From Ptychodera flava (lineage: Eukaryota > Hemichordata > Enteropneusta > Ptychoderidae), in NCBI RefSeq assembly GCF_041260155.1, contig NW_027248370.1:230001-294000 (forward strand): DNA of 64,000 nt, written 5' to 3'. The notes beneath the pieces are model-generated. The model was given only the letters and a program-made list of their open reading frames with translations, was not told where the DNA came from and made no database searches. This document shows, piece by piece, positions 37,601 to 49,800 of this stretch. The first letter of the stretch is position 1; every line of letters starts with the position of its first letter. A program made the position numbers and the translations under genes.

Positions 37601-40126
37601 TCAACATATGCAGTTGTCGAAAATGAGAGCGTATCGCTAGATGTTAAAATTGATTCTGATATAAGGAAAAAACCGGAGTCTGACATGCTTGATATTCTTC
37701 GAAGCCTTCAAACTGCCGATCTCGGAATTGTAACATTAGAAACAAAACGTTATGGACTGTCGTCCCTGAATCAACAGAACGAATCTCATCAAGGTTTATG
37801 GTTAAACGAGGACATGTGTGCGCATACTCTAACTATTGTAAAAGAATTATCACGGGTGTCTGCCAAACAGCTGTACATACAAGGTTTACCTTTTGTAAAT
37901 CCGGAATTCATGAAAGCTGTACTTGGTTATTTCAGTAACAATGAGTTACAGAGGTTAGTTAGTATCGCATTTTATGAAAATACTCTTGACATTTGGTCGG
38001 ACGGCGACCTGGAACCGTTTATAACCTTTGGAAAGTTAGAAGTTCATTTTCCCAGACTGAATAAGATAGACTTCAAGTTGGCTGATCTTCAACAGTTGTT
38101 TCAAACATCTGTGTCTGGTAATAAGGAAGTATTACCGAATGTTAGTTTTAAATATTATTTGAAGCATGGAATAACATTAGATATTACAGAATTGCTCTGC
38201 AAACTTGAATCAGTTGAAATCGGGAAGTTATTACTATGGGTACATTCTAGTTTAGTCATTAATTCGAAGAGGAAAGAAATCTACTTTGCCAACGTTGTGA
38301 AAGCACTATCGAGGGTGTCTACCAATAAGCTTGTTATTGAAGAGTTACAGGTTGGAAATTTAGAATTCATGAGAAATGTACTTGATTGTCTTAGCAGTTG
38401 TAAGTTACTGAAGTCTGTTCATATGACATTTTGTGATGATCGCCTTGACTCTTGGGAAACAGGCAACTTAGAAATCTATGCAAGGTTTGGAAAGTTTCAC
38501 CTTTTGTGCATAACGAATAACATGCATTTCAATATTTTAAGTCTACGTCGATCATTGACAAAATATATATCGGTTGATAACAACGGTGTAATATTTGCTG
38601 TTACAGTGAAGTATGATTTAAATCAAAGTAAAAACACAAAGTTAACACACACCTTTAAGCAGCTCGCATCAGTTAATATTGCAAAGTTTTCATTGCATGT
38701 CGTATGGTAACATCGGAATCAAATATATTTCCTGTCGTACATCTCATATAATGCGAAGTTTGTCACTGATTAAAGCAAACTCGTTTGTCATCGACGGATT
38801 GCCTTATGGAAATATTGAATTTATCAAATCTATACATACCGATCTTGAGAAAAGCGTGCCTGATAAAGTAACGCATATATCCTTTAGACCTTCGTGTTGT
38901 CCAATATGTAAACTAACGTTCTCTGATCATGCAACCCTAACAGCCAAGAATCAAAAGCACACCCGCGAATTTGGTATATGTAAATCAAAACTCGACATCG
39001 ATAGTTTGCTTGAAATGCTTCAAAAAAGACTTTCAACTCTTGAGCAAAAATTCATCATGGATGTAAAAATTAAATGCACTTCAAATACTGAAGATGACAT
39101 TCGATATGTACTAGACCAATCAAAGAATATGACCTTCAACAAGATAGAATATGTCGAAGGATCACATAATCTCTCACCAGCCATTGACGTGTTAGAGAAG
39201 TTAGCTGAAGTAAATACCAAGCAACTGTCATATAAAGGTAATGTATATCTCATTTATAAAAAATCAGTTGTCGATGCAATGATGCAATGTCAATCTGCTC
39301 AAACGATAGTTATATCATCAGCTAGGCATTGTGATGACACCGAAATATCAGAGTATATTAAAGAGCTAATCAGCGATGGGGTCATCATACATGGAGTAAA
39401 ATTGTTGGTAGAAAGCTGGCCATACAAGGCACGTATGCCGAGAAAGTGAACACTCAGTCTAAAGACATCGAAGTGGAATTCAAAATGAATCGTGAGTTAG
39501 ATTGTGATTTAAGCTATGGTGATTCTGATTGTGACTTAAGCTATGATGATTCTGAGATAAGCCGTGCCGTACAAGATGATAGCAATGCCTTTACTAACGT
39601 GTACATGAAAATTGTTGATGGTTTGCAGATAATCTCTGAACTAAAGTCTCTTTGTATTGAACTCCCTGTAATTTTGTCGACTGCATTTCAGACCTTTTAT
39701 TCATGCACGTTAATAATAGAAAATATCCTTGACTGTGTTATAGCATTGCACTGCCTGACAAAAGTTACCATTGTAGGTGGAAAGATCACCTCTACTGATA
39801 ACTCTTCAGAAAAGTTGATACAATTATGTAGTACAGAGTCACTACAGATGTTGACATTCGAAGGCTGTGATTTGAATAGCAGCTGTCAGTCCGTGATTGA
39901 CAGTTTCGATAAAGCAGATGAATGCAGATGTAGCCAGCTAAAAATAATACTCTGTGATTCACTTTCTTTGCAAAACATGAATTTGATGAAAGACGTGTTA
40001 TTGTCGAAGAGCTTTGACTTGAATGATGCGTGTGGGTCAGTCTCGCAAGGAGACACTGTTTTCTGTCTGGAAGGCAAATCTGTCAGTATTCTTGTCTTCT
40101 CGTGTGCAAAGCAAGTGGTGACTTAA
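34684..40126 (+). CDS. NACHT-domain NLR-like receptor with novel C-terminal repeats
   Basis: Exon 34684-34752 (phase 1 at both ends, Ser/Pro-rich) joins a giant exon starting at 35079; the first exon is not found. NACHT features: LIEGDPGYGKSTFCKQLVYD (Walker A, 35309-35335), FDGLDEVP (Walker B, near 35562), IVTSRK (sensor), NTRTQLYEEI and FYHLTFDEYFASIYVAHLL. NLR NACHT domains bind ATP and oligomerise in innate sensing. From about 36850 the C-terminal half holds five diverged units of about 155 residues in place of recognisable leucine-rich repeats, each starting like LSLVSADSLSIYGVPLGNLE. No CARD, death or TIR domain was seen. The frame changes near 35557, 35645, 38705, 38747 and 39435, each time with the conserved protein continuing in another frame. 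The final segment ends at TAA 40126. Either residual assembly errors or a young pseudogene. Confidence 0.82.
36850..39190 (+). repeat. Five tandem protein-coding units of about 155 codons
   Basis: Unit starts lie near 36867, 37329, 37830, 38288 and 38745. The shared pattern is LS.VSA..L.I.GLP.GN.EFM, then N..L..SI.M.F, FGKF......N...F...DL..LLST, SL.VKI, and DI...L..L..V.I..F.L. Units are recognisably related but far apart in sequence, so the array is old. The alternation of short strands and helices resembles a leucine-rich-repeat-like solenoid, as an inference. Confidence 0.75.
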
Positions 40127-43100
40127 ATTTTCTTTTTATGTAACAATGTATCTCTAAATTCCATCTTAACCATTTCATAAAGTTGAAGACAAACGCCAAT
40201 TATGATGAGATTTGTAAATTAATTCATTTACTGTATGTTATTTATTTACAACACAACATGCACTATCAGGGAGTGCTGTAAGGCACACTGTAAACTTCAA
40301 CTGGTGAAATCACGATTAACAAGATAAACCAGTTACAATGATTTGCAAAGACGATAGATATTCGCTTGACTATGTTAAATTGTATGTTGACCCTGCTGGT
40401 CAGTTGTATGTTGATTCGATTCGAATATATTTGCAAACTTACCTGATGTATTGTAACATCCCCGGGGAAGTTATCCGCTACATTTAAAGCCTAAATGACC
40501 TTTTCTAATACATGTGTAACCTAAATTTATCAGGTTATTTGCATTGGTAGCGATTATTCTCCCACCATAACGGTATCCTGCATAAAGTCAAAGTGATTAT
40601 CGTACTGATCGGTATATTCCACCGATGCATGTCTGATCCACCTTAATGACAATGGCAAGTCTAATATGTTATTTTTGAAGCTCTGCAAAACATCATTAAA
40701 TATGTTTGATAATAAAGAGTTACAAAATTACCAGCTGGGCATAGACAATGTGGACGTGAATGTCAAAGTAAGAAACTTCCAAGTTGTGAGTTATGTCATA
40801 TATTTTGTCCTAAGTATTCAATTCCTAGACACACAACACTGGGTGCTATTCATATACCGTGCAGCGTTATTTTCAAAGCTTAGTCATGGATCGACCTCAC
40901 AATACTGAAAGGATGGTTTCGATTTCAGTATTTACGAGATGTTTACTGTACCAGGACAGGTACTTATTGTCTTTATTATATCGAACTTGTTTTGTTTTCT
41001 GAAAACGTTCCATTATTACAATCTTCTTTAAATGATACTTTGAATGATATTTGTCATATTTTCTTGCTATAAAAGGGACTTAAGTTGTAACTTTTGACCA
41101 TAATTTCATATGTATTATACTCTGAAATATGTTCGGGTGCAATATCATTACATAAAAATCAATTCTAGTTGGAACAAAAAATCTTGTCATGAACAATGAC
41201 ATGCAGTATTACACCATTACCCAATTGAACAAAAGGAATAATTTTGCGAAATGAACAATACATTTCAATTCACAAACACAACAAATTAGTGAGCAAACAA
41301 ATTAAAAGTTACATCTAAGATTCAATGGATATGTGGGCTATGGACTTTGCCTCTTTGATTACTTTTACTCCTGGTGCTGTGATAATGTTTTATTAAAGAC
41401 AAAAATCGACACAAGCGTTCGATTTTTGTATATTTTTTCAAAGCCTAATTTATATTATGTGCTTTGTATGTTGTATATAGCAAACAAGGCGACTTAATAG
41501 AATAATGTTAGTACTTTTTTATTTAGACCTCAAGCTATCGATAATTATTATTTGCATACAAAGCTGTCTTAAGCAGTAATAGAAACTGTATTTGCCTTCT
41601 ATGTCATTTTATGGCGATATCCTGGGTTAGCTTACATTGCTAATAAAAAAATCCTTTGTTCACTAGGTTGTTGACTAAGATTTTTTCTTATTCGATGATT
41701 TGTCCTACAATGTGATAATGTTAACGTTGAATTATCATGATCTGTCAAGCCCTTCTACAATTGTTAGGGAATGGTTGATGCTGTGTTTGTTTAAGCAATA
41801 ATGCACCCCCTCCGGCCCATAATGGACGAAAGCAAACATTGCACGACATAATGTACGAGGCGAAGCCGAGTACATTATGGAGTGCAAAGTTTGCTTGAGT
41901 CCATTATGGGCTGGGAGGGGGTGCATTATTGCTATTATTTTATAGGTTTGGCAATGTCAGTGAATTTGTAGTCGTAAAAAACGAATAAAAAAGGAAATTT
42001 AAACTGATTTAGAAGCCAGTGAGCGTCGTCCAGCATAATCGGCCCTGACTCTGTACATATTACATGCACTCCACACTGCACAGTGCACTGCACTGAACAT
42101 GCGTTCAGCACAAAAAATGACCAGCACTTTCACGGTTCAATTTGAATTGAAAAACGATGTATTTTCGAAGGAAATGAAACGTAACTGCATCCCTACCGTC
42201 TATATCAACTTGAAACATCACCTTTAAATATCATGCCATTCAAATACACGGTGAAATGCCAGAGAAGAAGAAAATGGAATGTTCATGCATCGACATCAGT
42301 ATGATCAGCGAGCTGCATGCCATGGTATCAGCTGATCAATACGATCATTATTATGTCGCTAGTAGTACAGCATTCATTGCAAACGATATCAACAGAGTTC
42401 AACATTGTTATTCAAATGTTTATATTTCAATAATAATTGTGTCTATAAATTTAATTTTCGATGGCTTCTTGAGAAGAGCTATTTTATTTCGGCGAACGAC
42501 AGAACTTGACGTAAACGGGTGCTTGAAAGGTACAGTTTACAAACATACTGGAGGGTTTCGGTACCGTCGCGATATCAAGAACAAGGCAAGCTTAAGGTAA
42601 AATCACAGACATGGAGAAAAAGACGATGAATGAAAGTTGTCTCCGATTACAGTCAGTGCATCAGAATTAGGTGGCCGAGATGTTAGATCACGAGTCCACG
42701 GTCATCATGATCGATTGTTGGTAGTAGCTGACCTTGGACCGAGACTTTGAATGGCTCCGTAGTATATCCGTAGACACTTCCGGTCAAGGTTGATGACAGC
42801 AAGCTGCCGTTGTTGGCCCGTTTACGGCTGGTTCGAGTAGCCTTTCATGCTTGCATCGTTTACAAGGCTACTGACATACATAATATGCCATGTGTCAAAC
42901 CCAGTATCGTCTAGGAGTTTGCAAACGTACTGAGTTCTGTTTCACCTATACGGCAACGAAGCGAACCATGTTGTAAACAAACGTGGTAGTACAACCAGCG
43001 TATCGGACGGGGACTGCATGCTGAGCGCCAGCCAGACAGACGACAAATGCATGCGTGAGGACTCAAAAAATGTGATAAATCGTACAGTAAGACATTATTA

Positions 43101-43400
43101 TCAATATTGTGCACCATTATCAAGATTTATAGTTTTGTGTATTACATGGTTTATCCGATATTTTCCCTCCTTTTAAATGCGCAGTCCTTTTTTCGTTTTC
43201 CAAAACAAAACTTGCTCGCTGTGGGGCCGCAATGCTGAATAATGGAATACATTATCAGTAATAATGTATGGATATGACGTCACAAAATTCACTGGTATTG
43301 ACAAAGCTATAATATAATATGTAATAAAGGAAAGCGGCTCCACACATCACCTATACTATTTGTGTCGTTCTCTGTGTTTATGTTTGTTGGTATGTGTTTG
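40127..43400. other. Region downstream of the NACHT gene, no gene supported
   Basis: Contains probable 3' UTR, a palindromic element at 41794-41933, and a 114-codon frame at 42256-42600 with no recognisable domain. Confidence 0.45.
41794..41933. repeat. Foldback element, 140 bp palindrome
   Basis: AGCAATAATGCACCCCCTCC at the left is matched by GGAGGGGGTGCATTATTGCT at the right. Pairing continues through CCCATAATGGAC / GTCCATTATGGG and ACATAATGTAC / GTACATTATG to a GGCGAAGCC loop. Looks like a miniature transposon. Target duplication unclear. Confidence 0.8.
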
Positions 43401-43700
43401 GCTCTTGAGAAAGCGTGATCCTTTGACGCTACGTTTCGAAACCAGTGTGCGGTCTCTTCCTCTGTCGCTGTTTGGTACTTGCTCTCCTTGGATTTTTGTT
43501 TAACTGTTTGTGTTTTAAGGATTTTACACAAAAATAGCTATCAAACTTGATAAAATGCTGAATAAATTTAGCTCCTAAAATGCATAGAAAATCATCTCGA
43601 AAGCCACAAAATAGCTGTAAAAAAGCCATAAAATCTCCAAATTTTCTAGGGGGGGAGACACCCTAAAACCCCTTCGAGTGGCGGGCACATCCCCCTCTCG
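43300..43700 (-). mobile_element. Penelope-like element fragment (terminal region)
   Basis: On the - strand it carries a worn copy of the same ribozyme-bearing segment as 25209-25250, with an open stretch RKRPHTGFET just before it (the other copy reads EKPHSGFET). No reverse transcriptase is present. Borders are approximate. A G/C-rich patch (43650-43710) adjoins it. Confidence 0.45.
43425..43467 (-). ncRNA. Degenerate hammerhead-like motif
   Basis: Reverse complement begins CGACAGAGGAAGAGACC and continues GGTTTCGAAACGTAGCGTC. Stem II, GAAAC and the GTC triplet are kept, but the CTGATGA box reads CAGAGGA, which loses the invariant U4. Probably inactive. Confidence 0.5.
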
Positions 43701-43837
43701 AGCTCTTCCACCTGCCGATGACCGAAGGTCACCTGATAAATGTTTTCTGCCTGTTGATAAAAAAAAATAATGAAAGCCCTGAGTAATGGATCAGCGCGAT
43801 CGTGATTGGTGCACTTCGATAAGACTGTTGTGATTTG

Positions 43838-43850
43838 AGTTCAAAGGCCA
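43838..43850 (+). promoter_or_regulatory. DR1-type nuclear-receptor half-site pair, gene A
   Basis: AGTTCAAAGGCCA, two AGGTCA-like half-sites spaced by one base, 39 bases upstream of the ATG. The same element occurs 43 bases upstream of gene B. Confidence 0.5.
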
Positions 43851-43889
43851 CTACGAATGTGGAACTCCCGCAGGCGTAGGTGTGACAAA

Positions 43890-46800
43890 ATGGTCGACGA
43901 ACTACATAAACAGCCTCGGCCCATCTTGAATCTACCCCAGAAATTTGTCTCAGACGGCGTAACGTTCCCTGGGTATGTTCGAAAAGATCTGAAGGAATCG
44001 ATTGAAAAGTTTGAATGTAGAGACGATGACGTGTATGTTGTGACGTATCCAAAATCAGGTAAACGTGTGACTCTCTGTCTAGCCTTAACCACATAAGATC
44101 AAGGTCACTAATTAGCACAAGCAGAGTACAACGGATGCAAACCTGATTGAAGGCTACAGCATTGAATTATTTTGTGGGCAGCTGAGCGATGGTCGAAACA
44201 AAGATTTGTCGAATCGATCGCTGAGGGCCAAAATAATGCACACTGCTACCAAAAGGCTCTCGTAGGCTGGATAGTCAGCCCAATTGATAGCACGTACTCA
44301 ATCCTCAGAACTCTAACAATATATACCCTGAAGTACGAAATAGAGTGACACTAACTACACACTTTCCCACTTCTTAACTTATCGTGTGTTCCAGCGAAAT
44401 AATCAGAATTGCACTTTCGTCCACAATTGGGGATCAGAAATTGTACCATATAATGAATTCTTTTCAACAAAAACTCACCAGCAAATTCAACACAGGAGCC
44501 GATATTACTCCGAATAATGCGGAACGCTTTGATCGGCGACTCTTTGCTCATGATGTTATCGAACAAAACAACTAACAGTGAAGTCATGTGGATGAGTAAC
44601 GTGATAAATCTTGCATGGTTAAGTGCACACACAGTGTTCAAATGGCGCACTTCGAAATACATAATTCCAAATAGTTGATCTATATTTTCTGCTAATCTTT
44701 TAGTCCTTTTTTCAACAAAGAATATTTTCCATGTTATATAAACACCCAGTTCTTTGGCATTATCCTTTTATGCTAATTTATGGACCTTCATGTACGTTAG
44801 CCTTCAAATTAGTAATACGTATTCCTATATTACCAGTTTTATGAGCATTCGTCAAATTAGTAAAACGCATGAGGGTATGCAATACAACAATATGACATAA
44901 TTTGTGTGTCAACACAGTTCAGGGTTAATGACAAAGACAATAAATAAGGGAAAATATATTTGTTGTATGCAACGAAATAATGACAGCTTGTCAAAAGTTG
45001 TGGCATGATTGTTTCTTTATTGCAAACTGTGTGAAGGTTACTAACAGGCTCTCTGATTCGTTCAGGCACAACGTGGGCTATAGAGATGGTATCACTAATC
45101 CTCAACAATGCTGATACAGAATACAATCTCAGCAAAGAGCAGTTTGCCAGAGTACCAGTTTTGGAAATGCGCCTGGAACTTGCACTGAGGTAAGTGATGC
45201 GCCTTATTATGTGGTTAATGTCGAGGGTAGCGCGTATTAATGTTGGATGGCATCGACTTTTTTAAATTTTTTGCGCCATCTTTCTGATCGGCAAAACTCG
45301 AACGACGCCAGGTACTGCTTATGTTTCAGCATCTAATTATGCTAATTAGCACTCTCTTGTACCGGAAACAAACTGACGCGTCGAAGGCACAATAAACACT
45401 GCCAATGGATAAGCTATGTTGTACCAGACTATGTTAACTGTCACTGCCATCCTTCTTGCCAATAGAAGCTCGTTGAGTTCACGGTCGTTATACATCACTA
45501 TACACCACAGCACCAACTTCTGAATGCACTCCGGTTCTTCTGAAACAAGCGATACATACAATTGAGTGAATTTTAACCTGCTGTACTCACAAGTTTTGGG
45601 ACTTATCGACTCCAATATGTTACATCTTTCAGAAATAAAAAAATGACGTTTTTACTTTAAAAGCATTTGTCATGTCAAAATCAAAATCAAGTACGTCTAT
45701 ACTCACAACAATATCAGCTGTCTGATTCCAATCATTAGTATCCTGGTGCGATTTTTTAAATTTCGCGTGGTCATTCCGTAAACAACGTAACGTCAACTAA
45801 GGGATTGGACGGATTTGAAATAGTAATGTGAATGCCTTAACTTATTTTCCTCTTTAATCATAGGATAAAATTCATCTTTCTGATTATCTATCGACTGCTA
45901 GCTTGGTTGATGCCAAGGAGTGTGCAAGAAACAATGAAATATTGGCTGGCCGCCTTCGAGGCATCAGACGGAATGACGTATTTGAAATCGATGACGTCAC
46001 GACGCCTCATCAAGTCCCATTTGCCGTGTAATTTTTTTCCGAGAAAAGCATTTGAAAAGAAGTCTAAGGTATAAATGTTTTCAATATTCAAAGGAACCAA
46101 AGGTTCACAATTTTCCTACTAAAAAACCAAAGTCAATATTGTACGTGTTAATGTATAGCGCTTTGCCAAGTCGACGTTGGTTTATACCAACTGCGCAAGC
46201 GAGATTCAAACAAAAATATGGCACAGTTCTAAGACTTCATGTTTTTGTGGTTGTTGAGTGCGGCAAAGTCTATCTGACTTGGAGGGGTCAGCTTGGTAAA
46301 GTCCCAGTCCGGAAAACGTCGCTTGTCTATCGAAGTGGTCTCGCCAATCTCGCCAAGTCTCGCCAAGGGTTGACTGGCCAAGTGAAAATGACTTTGCTAT
46401 CACCCATTATTCCACTGAGAAAGAATATTTATATTTTGTATCTTTCAGATTGTATATATTCTGAGGAATCCGAAAGACACATATGTGTCATATTACTACT
46501 TCCACAAGAATAATTGGTTTCATGGTTACTATGACAAGCCCTGGTCAGAATTCTACAAAGCGTGCGTTGACAAACAATGTAGGTTTAGATTTTTTTCGAT
46601 CATAAAGCCTCAAATACTTTTGCACGTTTCGCGCCTGAGATTCAAAAATTTGTTATATTTCTAAAGTCGTGTGGATCTAAAAAGCTGCATATTTTGAAAA
46701 TATGTTAATTTTGTTCTTTCACCCTGTCACAAATGTAACATATTCATGCTTATTTATAATGATTACCTTCCTGCTTGGCTTACCTAAGCCAGGGGTTAGC

Positions 46801-49800
46801 TATTTAAGATTGGCTCCTACTCTGATATAATAAATATTCCATGGTGAAAATTAACTGTAGGAAGCCAGTAAACTGAAACACACAATCATATAAAGCCTAA
46901 AGTCCGCAGATTCATAAGCCCTTAAATATCAACCTCATTTTCTTATTTTTCTTCTTCCGCAGTGCCCTATGGAGACTGGTTTGATCACGTCTTAGGGTGG
47001 TGGAAACATAACGGTGAGAAAAACATATGCTTCTTGAAATATGAAGACATGAAAAGGGTATGTAGAGAGTTTTATGTCCTGTAAGTGTGGTCCTCAAGGT
47101 TGTATTTGCTGTATTTTGATTAATTCCGGTCATCACGTTATCAATCTCCATTGTTATTTATAGCTAACGTTGCTCTTCTGATTAAACCTCAAAGACGAAT
47201 TGATATCGCTTTAGGATCGATGCTTACAGATACAGTATAATTCAATGGAGAAAATGCATAAGAAATGCTGAATTAAACTAAGCGTAGGGAGTGTACTAGC
47301 AATCTGACACCCTGCAGTATTTCACAAAATGAAAGTTCACCTATATTGTGTCTGGCTTTTGGATTTTGATTTTTATCGTAGTAGGCGTAAATTATGCGTA
47401 CACACAGTAACGGAACTCCAACTCTGATAACTACACTGCTTAGATCCTATTTAGGCATACAATGCCCCCTGGTTCCTTGACTGTACTTCAGTTTGTTTGA
47501 AAGAGTGTGTCTGATTATACTCTTAACAAAGCGCCCTCAAGGCTCGCCTTCAAAAATGTCGAGATAATGCGAATTTTAAAGAAACCAGATGACTTTGAGA
47601 CTAGAGATCCAATCTTAGCGTACAAATTCTTAAATTATAAAATTGACGTGTGTGCTCTGAATTATCAAAGTGCATGTAAGGATTAATGATACTTAATGTC
47701 TTGGTTAGGTATTTCAGCCACTTGATGAACGTGCCAAATTGTCTCGACGTTATCATCTTATCAAATCTGTGATCACTTGATGTCAAATACACTGTCAAAT
47801 TCCGAAACTCTACCAACCGTAGAGGGCGCCCGTTATTGTCATTCCCACTTACCCAGGTGACGTTTTCGTTTTAGCACTGATAATATGGTGACACTAAATA
47901 AAACGCGAATGGCTGCTATGAAGAAATAAATTGCATTCTTTTCAAACTTGTATTTTATGACCGTCTGATGCATCGAAATATTTAGTTTTACAAGCAATAT
48001 TCATAACTTTCTACGTTTTTTTCGGAAGAATCCTCGAGCTGCACTAGAGACTTTGTCATCGTTTTTGGAGAAGGATCTCTCGGAAGAGGCGGCGACAAAA
48101 ATTCTCGAACACTGTAGTTTTGAAAGTATGAAGAAAAACCGAACAGTCAACATGTCTTTTAATACTTTTATGATTGACCTGAAGAGAGCTGCATTCATAA
48201 GAAAAGGTAATGACATTCTGAAAACTTGATTATATTTTAGCTAACCACAAGATATAGAAAGGAAACTTAATCATCGGGGTCTTTTGTACGTGTATACAGT
48301 TCGATCTGGTATACGTACTTATTTCTTCAACACTGCAAATATTTGCCTTAAGGTAGAATGCGCCTCGAAGGCGAAAGATTTAAACTTTTGCTGAAACTTT
48401 CCTGAATGAAACTATCAACCATTCTTTTACCGAATCAAGAATAAAAATCAGGGGTCACCGTGCAAAGTTTGGAACTAGCGAAATAAATTACCAAACAATT
48501 TGTCGATATTTGAAATTCAAAATGGCCGCCATTCCTGTGTTAACTCTTTTAGGGGAAAGTTATATTTTGTATTTTCGAAAAACGAAGACGGTACAAGTAT
48601 TTCTTTCTCCAAGAGCTTTAAAATGAGACCTCACAAGTGGTTGATCAGAAAAGAATTGTAGAAATTTGAGAGTCCGACTATCTGTCCCCGAGGCGCGTTC
48701 TACCTTAAATTTTTAGTGCTGCGATATAAGTCCGCTTACAGTTATTATAGCCAGTGTAAACTGGAAATATCCCAGCCTCTTCAGATGTAGATCTATGAGC
48801 ACAAAACGCCACACGGAAGGCTGTCAAAAGTAAATAGCCATAGTACTGTCATAACATAAAGGAAGGAGCTGGAACTGGCGACGAGTGTTGATGTAACTGG
48901 AACTTATTTATTGAATACGGAACCATGACTACGCCTAACGGCGCAGTCAACGATACATGAATCTGCCTGTGTGTCAGTCGGACCAAGTTAGTTTGTCCTC
49001 TGTTGAGTCTTGGTCACTCCACAGAGGAGTGGCCGTGGTCCAAGTTCTCGTTTCGGTCAAAGTTTTAAGTTTCTGAGTGAATGTCCTGTCTCGGTCACTC
49101 CACAAGAAAGTGACCGTGGTTATCGGTCCTCTTGTTTCGGTCACTCCACTAGAGAGTGACCGTGGTCCAAGTTAAGTCCTCTCCTAGTTTCTAGGTTAGT
49201 GTGTCCATTTATACAGTATCTTGGCTATGTCGGATGCCGACGCCATAAAGAATATAATAAGAAAATACTTTGATTTACCGACATTAGAAAAGATTACAAA
49301 AGTAGAAATTATCACTTGCCCGTGCGTGGCTTGCTACAATTCTTTTGTTTCAAACCCACGCCATGAATAAATTAAAATGATGACAACGGCTCAATATTAC
49401 GATTGGTTGAAACACAATAGAACATGGGGGTAGTACGCAGAATACTCCCATGATAAGATAAGTTACTGGGTAATTCTTGTAAATGTGTAAATGAGTGAGA
49501 TCATGTCGTCGATACTGTGCTGGTATTTCGTGGCGCCAACATTGTTAGAGTCCAAATATAGAAACGTCAGCTTGATCACTTGCGTCCCAGAACGCTTACT
49601 TAATGTATTGTGAGCGTGAAATATTACTATTCTGTGCGCCAATTTGGAAGATTATGACAGTACTCCGTATTAAAATTAATTCCGTTTACTGAATGCAAAT
49701 TGTAGTCATCGATCGTAAATGGCAGATACCTTCACCACTGATTTATCGTCCAGGAACTTCAACTGGATGGTAACAAATCGTACTCGATGGTTGTTTCTTT

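Noticed and set aside
38895-38970. CPICKLTFSDH...H stretch like a C2H2 zinc finger in the last NACHT repeat unit
   Set aside because: Spacing between the Cys pair and the His residues does not fit C2H2, and the stretch aligns with the other repeat units.
42256-42600. 114-codon open frame downstream of the NACHT gene
   Set aside because: Composition looks random and there is no recognisable motif or poly(A)/promoter context.
43857-43889. Upstream ATG extending sulfotransferase A by 11 residues
   Set aside because: Absent from gene B, and the 43890 ATG has the better context and matches the twin.
46052-46513. 153-codon open frame
   Set aside because: It spans SULT-A intron 3 in a different frame from exons 3 and 4.
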